Shown: positions 20,761-28,702 of the stretch, piece by piece
Layout of the letters: each line of letters opens with the position of its first letter
Position numbering within the stretch: position 1 is the stretch's first letter
Source: Actinomycetes bacterium
GTDB taxonomy: Bacteria; Actinomycetota; UBA4738
Direction: 5' to 3'
DNA: 37,789 bases
NCBI GenBank assembly: GCA_021784765.1
Contig: JAJYHN010000168.1
Location: 1-37,789, forward strand
Position numbers and translations under genes: made by a program
The notes under the pieces: generated by a model
What the model was told of the DNA's origin: nothing
The model's input: only the letters and a program-made list of their open reading frames with translations
Databases searched by the model: none

Positions 20761-23294
20761 CCCCCGCCGTGGAGGGCCGGGAGGCGGGGCTCACGCCCCC
20801 GCCGGGCCTCGACGGGCTCTCGTCGGACGAGGCCCGGCGCCTGCTGGTCGAACACGGCGCGAACGCGCTCGTTCCCGAGCGGCACCGGACCGGGATGGCA
20901 TCGACGCTCGTCCGCGCGGCCACCGACCCGATGGCGCTGCTCCTGCTGGTGGCCGGGCCCACCTACCTGTTGCTTCGCGACGTGTCGGACGCGGCGATCA
21001 CGTTCGCGGCGCTCGTGCCGATCGTCGCCGTCGGCCTCGTCCTCGAGGTTCGCGCCGAGCGGGCGCTGGAGGGGTTGAAGCGCCTCACGGCCCCCACCGC
21101 CACCGTCTGGCGCGACGGGCGACGGCAGACGGTCCCGACCCTCGAGATCGTGCCGGGCGACCTCGTCTTCCTGCAGGAGGGGGACGTGATCCCGGCCGAC
21201 GGGGACTTCGCGGCCGGGACGCAGGTGATGGTCGACGAGTCGGCCCTCACCGGGGAGTCGGTTCCGGTCGGGAAGGCCGTCGGCGGGAGCGAGGGGGAAC
21301 GGACCGTCCTGGCCGGCACGACCGTGCTCTCCGGCCGGGGCATGTTCCGGGTCACGGTCACCGGCGCGGCCACCGGCTACGGGCGAATCGGGACCCTGGT
21401 CGCCGGCATCAAGGAGCAGCCGACTCCCCTCCAGCGGCTGATCGGGCGGCTGGTCCGCCGCCTGGGGCTCGTGGCCCTTGCGTTCTGCGTCGCGGTCATC
21501 GGGATCCAGCTCTCCTACGGGAAGGGATGGGGCGCCGCCGTCATCGCCGGCGTCAGCCTGGCCATCGCCGCCATCCCGGAGGAGTTCCCGATGGTCTTCA
21601 CGCTGTACCTCGCGCTCGGAGCGTGGCGGCTCGCTCGCGAGCGGGCGCTGGTCCGGCGGCTGGCCGGCGTCGAGACCCTGGGGGCCACGAGCGTCATCTG
21701 CTCGGACAAGACCGGGACCCTGACGCTCGGCCGGCTCGAGGTGGCCGGCCTCACCGGTCCCGGTGAGGAGCCGATCCTTGCCGACGATGGGCCGCCGGGG
21801 GACCTCGGGACGTGGGGCCGATCGCTGCTCGAATCGGCGGTCCTCGCCTCGGAGCCGTCGCCGTTCGACCCGCTCGAGCAGGCCATCGTGCGCTTCGCGT
21901 CGGCGAACGGCGTCGACGTCGACGCGTTGCACGCGCGCCGCTTCGTGCACGACTACGCGTTCGATCCGGCCACCAAACGCGTCACGCACGTGTGGGCGGC
22001 CGACGGCGGCAGCGAGGTGTTCGCCAAGGGGGCCATCGAGGGCATCCTCGAGGTCTGCGGCGCCCACGAGGACGTGCGTCGGGAGGCGCTCAGCGCGAAC
22101 CACGAGCTCGCCTCGCGCGGGATGCGGGTCATCGCCGTGGCGTCGGGCCCGCTGCCCGAGCCGACCGGGGACCGAGACCGCGACGAGCGAGCGCTGCGCT
22201 TCGATGGCCTCGTCGCGCTGTCCGACCCTCCGCGCCCGGGGGTGGCCGAGGCGCTGGCGGAGTGCCGGCAGGCCGGCATCCGCGTCGTGATGATCACCGG
22301 CGACCACCCGATGACGGCACACGCGGTGGCCGAGCACCTCGGGCTGCCCGACGACGGCGACCGCATCGTGACGGGGGACGACCTCGACGCGGCGAGCGAC
22401 GAGGAGCTCGACGCGATCGTGGCCCGCGCGAACGTGTTCTCACGAACCCGGCCGGAACAGAAGCACCGGCTGGTGGGGGCGCTCAAGCGACAGGGGCACG
22501 TGGTCGCGATGACCGGGGACGGGATCAACGATGCGCCGGCGCTCCGAGAGTCGGACATCGGCGTCGCGATGGGCCAGCGAGGCACCGAGGTCGCCCGCGA
22601 GGCGGCGACCATGGTCCTGCTCGACGACAACTTCGCGACGATCGTCGGGGCGGTGCGGGACGGCCGACGCATCTTCGAGAACCTGCGCCGCGCGTTCGCC
22701 TTCCTGATCGCGTTCCACGTGCCGCTGCTGCTCGGCGCGCTCGTCGTGCCGCTCACCGGGACGCCGCTGCTGCTGCTGCCCGTCCACCTCGTCCTGCTGG
22801 AGCTGATCCTGCACCCCACGATCTCGCTGGTGTTCGAGGCAGACCCTGCGGCGCCCGACCTCATGCGCCGGCGTCCCCGACCGTCGACGTCGGGGCTGCT
22901 CGGCCGCCGGGACCTCGTGGGGGCGACGGCACTCGGCCTCACGCTCGCGGCCGCCGTCCTCGCCGTGTACCTGGTGCGAATCCACCAGGGCGTCCCGGTG
23001 AACGAGGCGCGAGCCCTGGCCTTCACCACGATGGTCCTCGGCCAGCTCTTCCTGGTCTTCGTGGGGCGCTCGCCCGAGCTCCCGGTGTGGCGCGCCTCCT
23101 ACCGCGACAACCGCGCGCTGCCCTGGATCGCCGTGGGGACGCTCTTGGTGGTCTTCGCCGCCGATGACCTGCCCGGCGTGGCCGAGGTGATGCGGCTCGC
23201 GCCGCTGTCGCTCGCCCAGTTCGGGCTGGCGTTGCTGGTCGCGGCGGCCGCGACGCTCTGGCTCGAGCCCTTCAAGCGACGGGCGGCGGCCTGA
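20757..23294 (+). CDS. Cation-transporting P-type ATPase (P2-like)
   Basis: ATG 20757 with AGGAGG about 10 nt upstream gives 845 residues. Order: N-terminal cation-ATPase segment (LSSDEARRLLVEHGANALVPE), actuator domain with DESALTGESVPVGK, TM4 with PEEFPMVFTLYLALG, phosphorylation site Asp317 in SDKTGTLT, nucleotide domain, hinge TGDGINDAPALRESDIGVAMG, then TM5-10. TM4 has PEEFP where Ca pumps have PEGLP and proton pumps PVGLP or similar, so the ion is uncertain. CtpF, a P2-type pump, belongs to the M. tuberculosis DosR regulon, and the control region here fits that. A perfect palindrome terminates the gene. The ion is not assigned. Confidence 0.9.
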   Translation: MTPAVEGREAGLTPPPGLDGLSSDEARRLLVEHGANALVPERHRTGMASTLVRAATDPMALLLLVAGPTYLLLRDVSDAAITFAALVPIVAVGLVLEVRAERALEGLKRLTAPTATVWRDGRRQTVPTLEIVPGDLVFLQEGDVIPADGDFAAGTQVMVDESALTGESVPVGKAVGGSEGERTVLAGTTVLSGRGMFRVTVTGAATGYGRIGTLVAGIKEQPTPLQRLIGRLVRRLGLVALAFCVAVIGIQLSYGKGWGAAVIAGVSLAIAAIPEEFPMVFTLYLALGAWRLARERALVRRLAGVETLGATSVICSDKTGTLTLGRLEVAGLTGPGEEPILADDGPPGDLGTWGRSLLESAVLASEPSPFDPLEQAIVRFASANGVDVDALHARRFVHDYAFDPATKRVTHVWAADGGSEVFAKGAIEGILEVCGAHEDVRREALSANHELASRGMRVIAVASGPLPEPTGDRDRDERALRFDGLVALSDPPRPGVAEALAECRQAGIRVVMITGDHPMTAHAVAEHLGLPDDGDRIVTGDDLDAASDEELDAIVARANVFSRTRPEQKHRLVGALKRQGHVVAMTGDGINDAPALRESDIGVAMGQRGTEVAREAATMVLLDDNFATIVGAVRDGRRIFENLRRAFAFLIAFHVPLLLGALVVPLTGTPLLLLPVHLVLLELILHPTISLVFEADPAAPDLMRRRPRPSTSGLLGRRDLVGATALGLTLAAAVLAVYLVRIHQGVPVNEARALAFTTMVLGQLFLVFVGRSPELPVWRASYRDNRALPWIAVGTLLVVFAADDLPGVAEVMRLAPLSLAQFGLALLVAAAATLWLEPFKRRAAA

Positions 23295-23298
23295 GCGG

Positions 23299-23330
23299 CC
23301 TTCGGCGCCCGGGCGCCCGGGCGCCGAAGG
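23299..23330 (+). terminator. Perfect 32-bp palindromic terminator after the P-type ATPase
   Basis: CCTTCGGCGCCCGGG-CG-CCCGGGCGCCGAAGG begins 4 nt after the stop. All 32 bases are self-complementary, so the hairpin would close to a minimal loop. It is the strongest terminator in the window. Confidence 0.75.
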
Positions 23331-23563
23331 TGGGACCCGGGCACGCGAAAGGCCGGGCCCGGCGGCGGAGTCGCGAAGCGTGGGGGGTGGGTGGGGACCA
23401 GAATCACGCGCGCGACCCCGCCGTCGAACTCGGCCTCTCGACCCCTCCTCGTCTCCGGGCACCCGCAGGCGCCTACCACTCTCGATCGGCGGGGATCCGG
23501 GAACATCCGACTGTCGCCCACCCGCAACACATGGACCTTCTCACCGGGCGGCCGGAGTCGGCA
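23331..23563. other. Non-coding upstream region of the acyl-CoA ligase gene
   Basis: About 230 nt with no convincing gene on either strand. It holds a 12-bp palindrome (GCCGGGCCCGGC, 23352-23363) and a G-rich run (GGGGGGTGGGTGGGG, about 23383-23397) that could form a quadruplex. I see no RNA gene or repeat. The tandem DevR-like boxes begin at its right end. Confidence 0.4.
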
Positions 23564-23658
23564 GGGCCGGACGTCCCGTCTCGACCGGGACGTACGGGCC
23601 TTGGTCCGGGGCCTGCTGCCACCCGTCGAGGGTTGGGCACGGACGTACGATGACGCGC
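23564..23658 (+). promoter_or_regulatory. Triple-box DevR-type leaderless promoter of the GNAT/acyl-CoA ligase
   Basis: Three boxes in tandem: GGGCC-GGAC-GTCCC (23564-23577, 8/8), GGGAC-GTAC-GGGCC (23587-23600, 7/8) and GGGCC-TGCT-GCCAC (23609-23622, 7/8), centres 23 and 22 nt apart. The -10 TACGAT (23646-23651) lies 33 nt beyond the last centre and 7 nt before ATG 23659, so transcription probably starts at or near the A of the start codon. Confidence 0.6.
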
Positions 23659-26361
23659 ATGGGTGTCCCCTACCCCGCGCACCGGGAGGCCGACGTCGCG
23701 CTCCGCGACGGCTCGACGGTCCGGGTGCGGCCGGTCCGTCCCGACGACCTCGAGGGGGTCCGCACGTTCCTCGCCGGCCTGTCCAAGGAGAGCCTCGCCC
23801 TGCGCTTCTTCTCCGCCTCGATCGACCTGGAGCGCGAGGCCCGACGGGGCGTCGAGGTCGACTACGAGAACGAGTTCGGGCTGGTCGCCACCATCGAGGG
23901 CCGGATCGTCGGCCACGGGGTCTGGTTCCGGACCGGCCCCGACCATGCCGAGGTGGCGCAGACCATCGCCGACGCGTACCAGGGCATGGGGCTCGGGACG
24001 ATCATGCTCGGCCACCTCGCCGAGGCCGCCGCCGAGCGGGGCATCACGGTCTTCACCGCCCAGACCCTGCCGGAGAACCACCGCATGGTCGGGGTGTTCC
24101 GCGAGAGCGGCCTGCCGGTCACCATGCGGACCCAGCCCGGGGTGATCGAGATCGAGATCGGGACCTCGATCTCCCCCGAGGCCCTCGAGCGCTTCGAGCG
24201 CCGGGAGCAGCTCGCCGCGGCCGCCGCCGTGCGGTCGTTCCTTCGTCCTCACGCCGTCGCGGTCATCGGCGCCGGGCGCGAGCGCGGCACCGTGGGCGCG
24301 GAGATCTTCCACAACCTGCTCGCGTACGGGTTCAACGGGCCGGTGTACCCGGTGAACCCCAAGGCCGAGGTCGTGCAGTCGGTGCGCTCCTATCCCTCGA
24401 TCCTGGACGTCCCCGAGGCGATCGACCTCGCGATCGTCGCGGTGCCGGCCGAGGAGGTGGTCGACGTCGCGCTCGAGTGCGCCGAGCGCGACGTGCCCTC
24501 GCTGGTCGTGGTGTCCGCCGGCTTCGCGGAGCTCGGCGAGGCGGGTGCCGCCCGACAGCGCGAGCTGCTGCGCGTGTGCCGCGAGACCGGCATGCGCCTC
24601 GTCGGCCCGAACTGCATGGGGGTGCTGAACACGGCCACGGACGTGCGGCTGAACGCGACCTTCGCGCCCGTGGCCCCGCCGCGAGGGCGGGTGGCGTTCC
24701 TCTCCCAGAGCGGCGCGCTCGGGCTCGCCGTCGTCGACTTCGCCCGCGTCCACGGTCTCGGGCTGTCCTCGTTCGTGTCGGTCGGCAACAAGGCGGACCT
24801 GTCCGGCAACGACTTCATCAACTACTGGGAGTCCGACGAGGACACCGACGTGATCCTGCTGTACCTGGAGTCGTTCGGGAACCCGCGAAAGTTCGCCCGG
24901 ATCACGCGCCGGGTCGGCAAGCGCAAGCCGATCGTCGCGGTGAAGAGCGGGCGCTCGGGCGCGGGCGCCCGGGCCAGCTCGTCACACACCGGCGCGCTGG
25001 TCGCGGCCTCCGACGTGACGGTCGAGGCGCTGTTCCACCAGGCCGGGGTGATTCGCACCGACACGCTCCAGGAGCTGTTCGACGTCGCCGCCCTGGTGGC
25101 CGACCAGCCGCCGCCGGCAGGGCCCCGGGTCGGGATCGTCACCAACGGCGGAGGGCTCGGCGTGGTCTGCACCGACGCCTGCGAGTCCGACGGCCTGGTG
25201 GTCCCGCCCCTCGGCGAGGCGGTCCGCGCGAAGCTCGCCGGGTTCCTGCCCCCGGAGGCCTCGGTCGCCAACCCGGTCGACATGGTCGCCTCGGCGACGG
25301 CCGAGGACTACGGCCGCGCCCTCTCGCTGGTGGCGGCGGAGGGGAGCGTCGATGCCGTCGTGGTGATCTTCATCCGGCCGCTCGCGACCCGGGCGCAGGA
25401 CGTCGCCGCGGCCGTCGCCGAGGCCGTCCGGCGACTGCCGCGGCCGATCCCGGTCCTCACGGTCTTCATGAGCTCGCAGGGGGAGGAGGCCGTGCGGGCC
25501 CTCCGGGCACCGGACGTGCGCATCCCCGTCTACTCCTTCCCGGAGGAGGCGGCGCGGGCCCTGTCGCGGGCCGTCCGCTACGGGCAGTGGCGCGCCCGCC
25601 CGGAGGGGAGCGTCGTGGAGTTCCCCGAGGTCGACCGCGACGAGGCGGCGGCCCTGCTCGCGAAGGCCCTCCGGCAGGGGCCGCGCTGGCTCACGCCCGA
25701 CGAGTCGGCCGAGCTCCTCTCGTGCTGGGGGTTCCCGCTGGTCGAGCAGCGGACGGTGCGAACCCCGAAGGAGGCGGAGCGGGCTGCGGCGGCGATCGGG
25801 CCGCCGGTCGCGCTGAAGGTCCTCGCCCCCACCCTGATCCACAAGGCCGACGCCGGGGGCGTCCGGATCGGCCTCGTGCCCGAGGAGGTCGCGGAGACCG
25901 CTCGCCGGATGAAGGGCGACGTGACGGGCGTGGGGCATCGCGTGGAGGGCTACGTCGTGCAGCGGGCCGTCCCGCCCGGGGTCGAGATGCTGGTCGGGGT
26001 CGTCCACGACCGGCTGTTCGGCCCGGTCGTCGCGTGCGGGGCCGGCGGAGCGGCCGTCGAGCTCGTGAAGGACGTCGCCGTGCGGATCACGCCGCTCACC
26101 GACCGGGACGCCGGCGAGATGGTCCGTTCGCTCGCGACGTTCCCGCTGCTCGACGGCTTCCGGGGAGCCCCGAAGGCCGACGTGGCCGCCCTGGAGGAGA
26201 TCCTCCTGCGGGTCGGGGCGATGGTCGAGTCGCACCCCTCCGTCGCAGAGATGGATCTCAACCCGGTCATCGTCCACCCGCACGGCGCCGTCATCGTCGA
26301 CGCCCGGGTCCGGGTCGAGCCCGAGCCGGCGCGGCCGCCGATCGCGGCGCGCCGGACCTGA
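23659..26361 (+). CDS. GNAT acetyltransferase fused to ADP-forming acetyl/acyl-CoA ligase (PatZ-like)
   Basis: ATG 23659 is chosen (MGVPYPAHREADVALRDG) because the upstream ATG at 23650 lies inside the -10. 900 residues. An N-terminal GNAT domain (about 10-165, with QGMGLGTIMLGHLAE as acetyl-CoA loop) is followed by a CoA-binding domain (AVIGAGRERGTVGAEIF, about 200-320), succinyl-CoA-ligase-like domains with the phospho-His loop SSSHTGALVA (about 437-446), and a C-terminal ATP-grasp domain (PVALKVLAPTLIHKADAGGV, then MDLNPVIVHPHG). Such fusions either make ATP from acyl-CoA or act as protein acetyltransferases that silence AcsA, encoded 20 kb away. A trimmed ligase half may be regulatory only; the His suggests activity. 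Confidence 0.9.
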   Translation: MGVPYPAHREADVALRDGSTVRVRPVRPDDLEGVRTFLAGLSKESLALRFFSASIDLEREARRGVEVDYENEFGLVATIEGRIVGHGVWFRTGPDHAEVAQTIADAYQGMGLGTIMLGHLAEAAAERGITVFTAQTLPENHRMVGVFRESGLPVTMRTQPGVIEIEIGTSISPEALERFERREQLAAAAAVRSFLRPHAVAVIGAGRERGTVGAEIFHNLLAYGFNGPVYPVNPKAEVVQSVRSYPSILDVPEAIDLAIVAVPAEEVVDVALECAERDVPSLVVVSAGFAELGEAGAARQRELLRVCRETGMRLVGPNCMGVLNTATDVRLNATFAPVAPPRGRVAFLSQSGALGLAVVDFARVHGLGLSSFVSVGNKADLSGNDFINYWESDEDTDVILLYLESFGNPRKFARITRRVGKRKPIVAVKSGRSGAGARASSSHTGALVAASDVTVEALFHQAGVIRTDTLQELFDVAALVADQPPPAGPRVGIVTNGGGLGVVCTDACESDGLVVPPLGEAVRAKLAGFLPPEASVANPVDMVASATAEDYGRALSLVAAEGSVDAVVVIFIRPLATRAQDVAAAVAEAVRRLPRPIPVLTVFMSSQGEEAVRALRAPDVRIPVYSFPEEAARALSRAVRYGQWRARPEGSVVEFPEVDRDEAAALLAKALRQGPRWLTPDESAELLSCWGFPLVEQRTVRTPKEAERAAAAIGPPVALKVLAPTLIHKADAGGVRIGLVPEEVAETARRMKGDVTGVGHRVEGYVVQRAVPPGVEMLVGVVHDRLFGPVVACGAGGAAVELVKDVAVRITPLTDRDAGEMVRSLATFPLLDGFRGAPKADVAALEEILLRVGAMVESHPSVAEMDLNPVIVHPHGAVIVDARVRVEPEPARPPIAARRT

Positions 26362-26394
26362 GCACCGCAAGCGGCGAGAACGACCCGAGACGGC

Positions 26395-26411
26395 GGTCCG
26401 GCGGGCGGACC
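26395..26411. terminator. Hairpin between convergent genes
   Basis: GGTCCG, loop GCGGG, CGGACC, placed directly before the SRPBCC stop and 33 nt after the acyl-CoA ligase stop. It could end both convergent transcripts; a 6-bp stem makes it modest. Confidence 0.35.
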
Positions 26412-26891
26412 TCAGGATCGGGAGGCGGCCGCGATCAGGGCGGCCAGTGCCTGCCCCGTGCGATCGAGGAAATCCTTCACGGTGGCCTCTGCCACCCGAT
26501 GCAGCATGGTCTTGTCGACCACTCGCCCGATCGCCCCGAGCGGTGGCCGGTACCGGACACTCAGCGCCAGCTGGGTCCGCCGGGCGCCGAGCGGCGCGAT
26601 CTCGAGGTCCCCCTCGAGCGCCGGGAACAGCCCCTGGGACCCGGTGGCCTTCCAGCTCATCGGCAGCAGGGACTTCGACGGCAGGCGGATCGGCTCGCCG
26701 AAGTCGACCTCGACCCGCTTGTCGATTCGCCGCCGGCCGTCCACGGGGAAGCCGACCTCGATCAGGAGCCGCTGGCCCCGCTCGTCGGCGTCCTGCGCGA
26801 GCCCGGCCAGCCAGTCACGCGGTGACCGCAGCAGGAACGGCTCGGCTTCGTCGAAGGCAGCCTCCAGCTCCACGAAGTAGCGCACAAACAT
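26412..26891 (-). CDS. SRPBCC-family (START/polyketide cyclase-like) protein
   Basis: Only the last 159 codons of the 760-codon track ORF are real; the rest is antisense to devS. ATG 26891 gives MFVRYFVELEAAFDEAEPFLL. The sequence reads as a helix-grip fold: first strand with the helix pair (DEAEPFLLRSPRDWLAGLAQDA), strands LLIEVGFPVDGRRRIDKRVEVDFGEP and TQLALSVRYRPPL, and a long C-terminal helix (MLHRVAEATVKDFLDRTGQALAAL). SRPBCC proteins bind hydrophobic ligands; none is predicted. There is no ribosome site: a -10-like GATCCT (26903-26898) ends 6 nt before the ATG, pointing to a leaderless mRNA. It is divergent from devS and shares its box pair. Confidence 0.7.
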   Translation of the reverse strand: MFVRYFVELEAAFDEAEPFLLRSPRDWLAGLAQDADERGQRLLIEVGFPVDGRRRIDKRVEVDFGEPIRLPSKSLLPMSWKATGSQGLFPALEGDLEIAPLGARRTQLALSVRYRPPLGAIGRVVDKTMLHRVAEATVKDFLDRTGQALAALIAAASRS

Positions 26892-26927
26892 GCGGCAAGG
26901 ATCCGGGCGCGGCCGCGACCGCGCCCA

Positions 26928-26964
26928 CGGCCGAAAGTCCCGTTCGACACGGGACGGGCGGCCC
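26928..26964. promoter_or_regulatory. DevR-like box pair between the SRPBCC gene and devS
   Basis: CGGCC-GAAA-GTCCC (26928-26941, 7/8) and GGGAC-GGGC-GGCCC (26951-26964, 8/8), centres 23 nt apart. On the minus strand GATCCT (26903-26898) lies 34 nt from the nearer box. On the plus strand TACGCT (26979-26984) lies only 24 nt from it, outside the common 33-nt rule, so control of devS itself is less certain. Confidence 0.45.
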
Positions 26965-26993
26965 GATCCGACAGGATGTACGCTGCCATTGGC

Positions 26994-28616
26994 ATGGCCG
27001 CAGAGGGTGATCGGAAGGACCTCCTGATCGAGGCGGGGCTGGTCCTGTCCTCGGAGCTCTCGCTGCCGGTGGTGCTTCAGCGCATCGTCGACCTGGCCAC
27101 CCGCCTGACCGGAGCCCGATACGGGGCGCTCGGGGTGACCGGACCGGGCGGCCGGATCGTGGAGTTCGTCACGGCTGGGGTCTCGGAGCGGGAGCGGGCC
27201 GCCATCGGCCACCCGCCGCAGGGACACGGGATCCTCGGCCTGCTGATCCGTGACCCACGTCCTCTGCGACTGGCCCGGATCTCGGACGACCCGCGCGCGA
27301 TCGGGTTCCCGCCGGGGCACCCGGTCATGCACTCGTTCCTCGGCGCGCCGCTGATGGCGCACGGTCGGGTCTTCGGCAACGTCTACCTCGCCGACAAGGA
27401 GGGCGGCGCCGAGTTCAGCGACGAGGACGAGCGCACCCTGTCCGTGCTCGCGTCCCAGGCCGGGATCGCCATCGCGAACGCGCGCCTGTACGAGGACACG
27501 CAGCGGCGCCAGCGGTGGCTCGAGGCCGTTCGCGAGGTCACCGGCTCGATCCTCGCCGGGGCCGAGTCGACCGAGGTGCTCCGCCTGGTGGCGAGGCGGG
27601 CCCGGGAGCTCGTCGGTGGGGACGTGTCCACGATCGTCGCCGAGCACGAGGGGCAGACGGACCCGCTCCGCGTGCTCGCCTCCGACGGGCACCGGGCCGA
27701 CGAGATGCTCGGGGCCGAGGTCCCGCTCCGGGGCTCCCTCTCCGGCGAGGTCGTCCGCAACGGGGTCGCCGTGGCGGTCGCCGACGCCGCAGAGGACCCT
27801 CATGGGTCCCAGCCGCTGGTGTGGCTCCGCGACATCGGGCCGGCCGTGCTCCTGCCACTCGTCGTGCGCGGGCGCCCGTTCGGGACCCTCGCCGTCGGAA
27901 GGCTCCGCGGACGCCCGCCGATCGGTGAGGAGGACCGCCGGCTGGTCGAGACCTTCGCCGAGCAGGCGTCGCTCGCCATCGAGTTCGGACGCGCGCAGGA
28001 GGACCTGAAGCGCCTGGCGCTGATGGAGGACCGCGAGCGCATCGCGAAGGAGCTGCACGACGGCGTGATCCAGTCGCTGTTCGCCGTCGGGATGGGGCTG
28101 CAGGGCACCGCGATCCTCGCCTCGGACGACGAGCTGGCGCAGCGGATCGAGGGCGCGGTCGAGGACCTCGACCGCGTCATCCGCGATCTGCGCAACTACA
28201 TCTTCGGCCTGCGTCCCGGGATCCTCGCCGACCGGCAGCTCGACGAGGCCCTGCAGCACCTCGCCCGCGAGTTCGAGGAGAAGACCGGCGTGGTGACGGT
28301 CGTCGACATCGACCGTGAGGTCGCGGCCGAGCTCTCCGGCAACGCCGCCGACCTCGTGCAGCTGACGCGCGAGGCGCTCTCGAACGTCGGGCGTCACGCG
28401 GCCGCCTCGACCGTGCGGGTGAGCCTGTCGCGGGCGGAGGGCGGCGCGCTGCTCTGCGTGGACGACGACGGGCAGGGGTTCGATCTCGCCGAGGTCGACG
28501 GGCGGGGCAGCGGCCTGCGGAACATCCGGGAGCGGACCTCGGCGCTGGGCGGCGAGGTCCGGATCGCCTCGATACCCTCCGAGGGCACCACCGTCGAGTT
28601 CCGCATCCCGCTCTGA
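26994..28616 (+). CDS. devS: Heme-type GAF sensor histidine kinase, DevS/DosT-like
   Basis: ATG 26994 (MAAEGDRKDLLIEAG) is preferred to ATG 26976, which overlaps a likely -10. 540 residues, no membrane helix, cytosolic. GAF-A (about 25-165) contains GFPPGHPVMHSFLGAP; His109 aligns with the heme ligand His149 of M. tuberculosis DevS, and Tyr131, exactly 22 residues later (GNVYLADK), with its distal Tyr171. GAF-B covers about 185-335. HisKA_3 follows, with phosphoacceptor His355 (ERIAKELHDGVIQ), then HATPase_c (REALSNVGRHA, CVDDDGQGFD, GSGLRNIRERT). It should sense O2, NO or CO and phosphorylate the DevR homologue encoded 86 nt downstream. Confidence 0.9.
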   Translation: MAAEGDRKDLLIEAGLVLSSELSLPVVLQRIVDLATRLTGARYGALGVTGPGGRIVEFVTAGVSERERAAIGHPPQGHGILGLLIRDPRPLRLARISDDPRAIGFPPGHPVMHSFLGAPLMAHGRVFGNVYLADKEGGAEFSDEDERTLSVLASQAGIAIANARLYEDTQRRQRWLEAVREVTGSILAGAESTEVLRLVARRARELVGGDVSTIVAEHEGQTDPLRVLASDGHRADEMLGAEVPLRGSLSGEVVRNGVAVAVADAAEDPHGSQPLVWLRDIGPAVLLPLVVRGRPFGTLAVGRLRGRPPIGEEDRRLVETFAEQASLAIEFGRAQEDLKRLALMEDRERIAKELHDGVIQSLFAVGMGLQGTAILASDDELAQRIEGAVEDLDRVIRDLRNYIFGLRPGILADRQLDEALQHLAREFEEKTGVVTVVDIDREVAAELSGNAADLVQLTREALSNVGRHAAASTVRVSLSRAEGGALLCVDDDGQGFDLAEVDGRGSGLRNIRERTSALGGEVRIASIPSEGTTVEFRIPL

Positions 28617-28702
28617 CGCGCCACCGGCCCCGCACACGGCGTTCCGCAGGATCCCCTCGGGGGAGTTGAGGGGCGGCGCTCGCCGTGCGAGCATGGGGGC
28701 CG

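Noticed and set aside
20538-22337. A 599-codon minus-strand ORF
   Set aside because: Shadow of the P-type ATPase; no recognisable domain and composition typical of antisense frames.
23573-23591. GTCCCG-N7-CGGGAC inverted repeat, also at 26937-26955, as a separate operator
   Set aside because: Both copies are the junction between neighbouring DevR-like 14-mers spaced 23 nt apart, so no second motif is needed.
26892-28694. The upstream 600 codons of the 760-codon minus-strand ORF before the SRPBCC protein
   Set aside because: They lie antisense to the well-supported devS gene; only the final 159 codons read as a normal protein.
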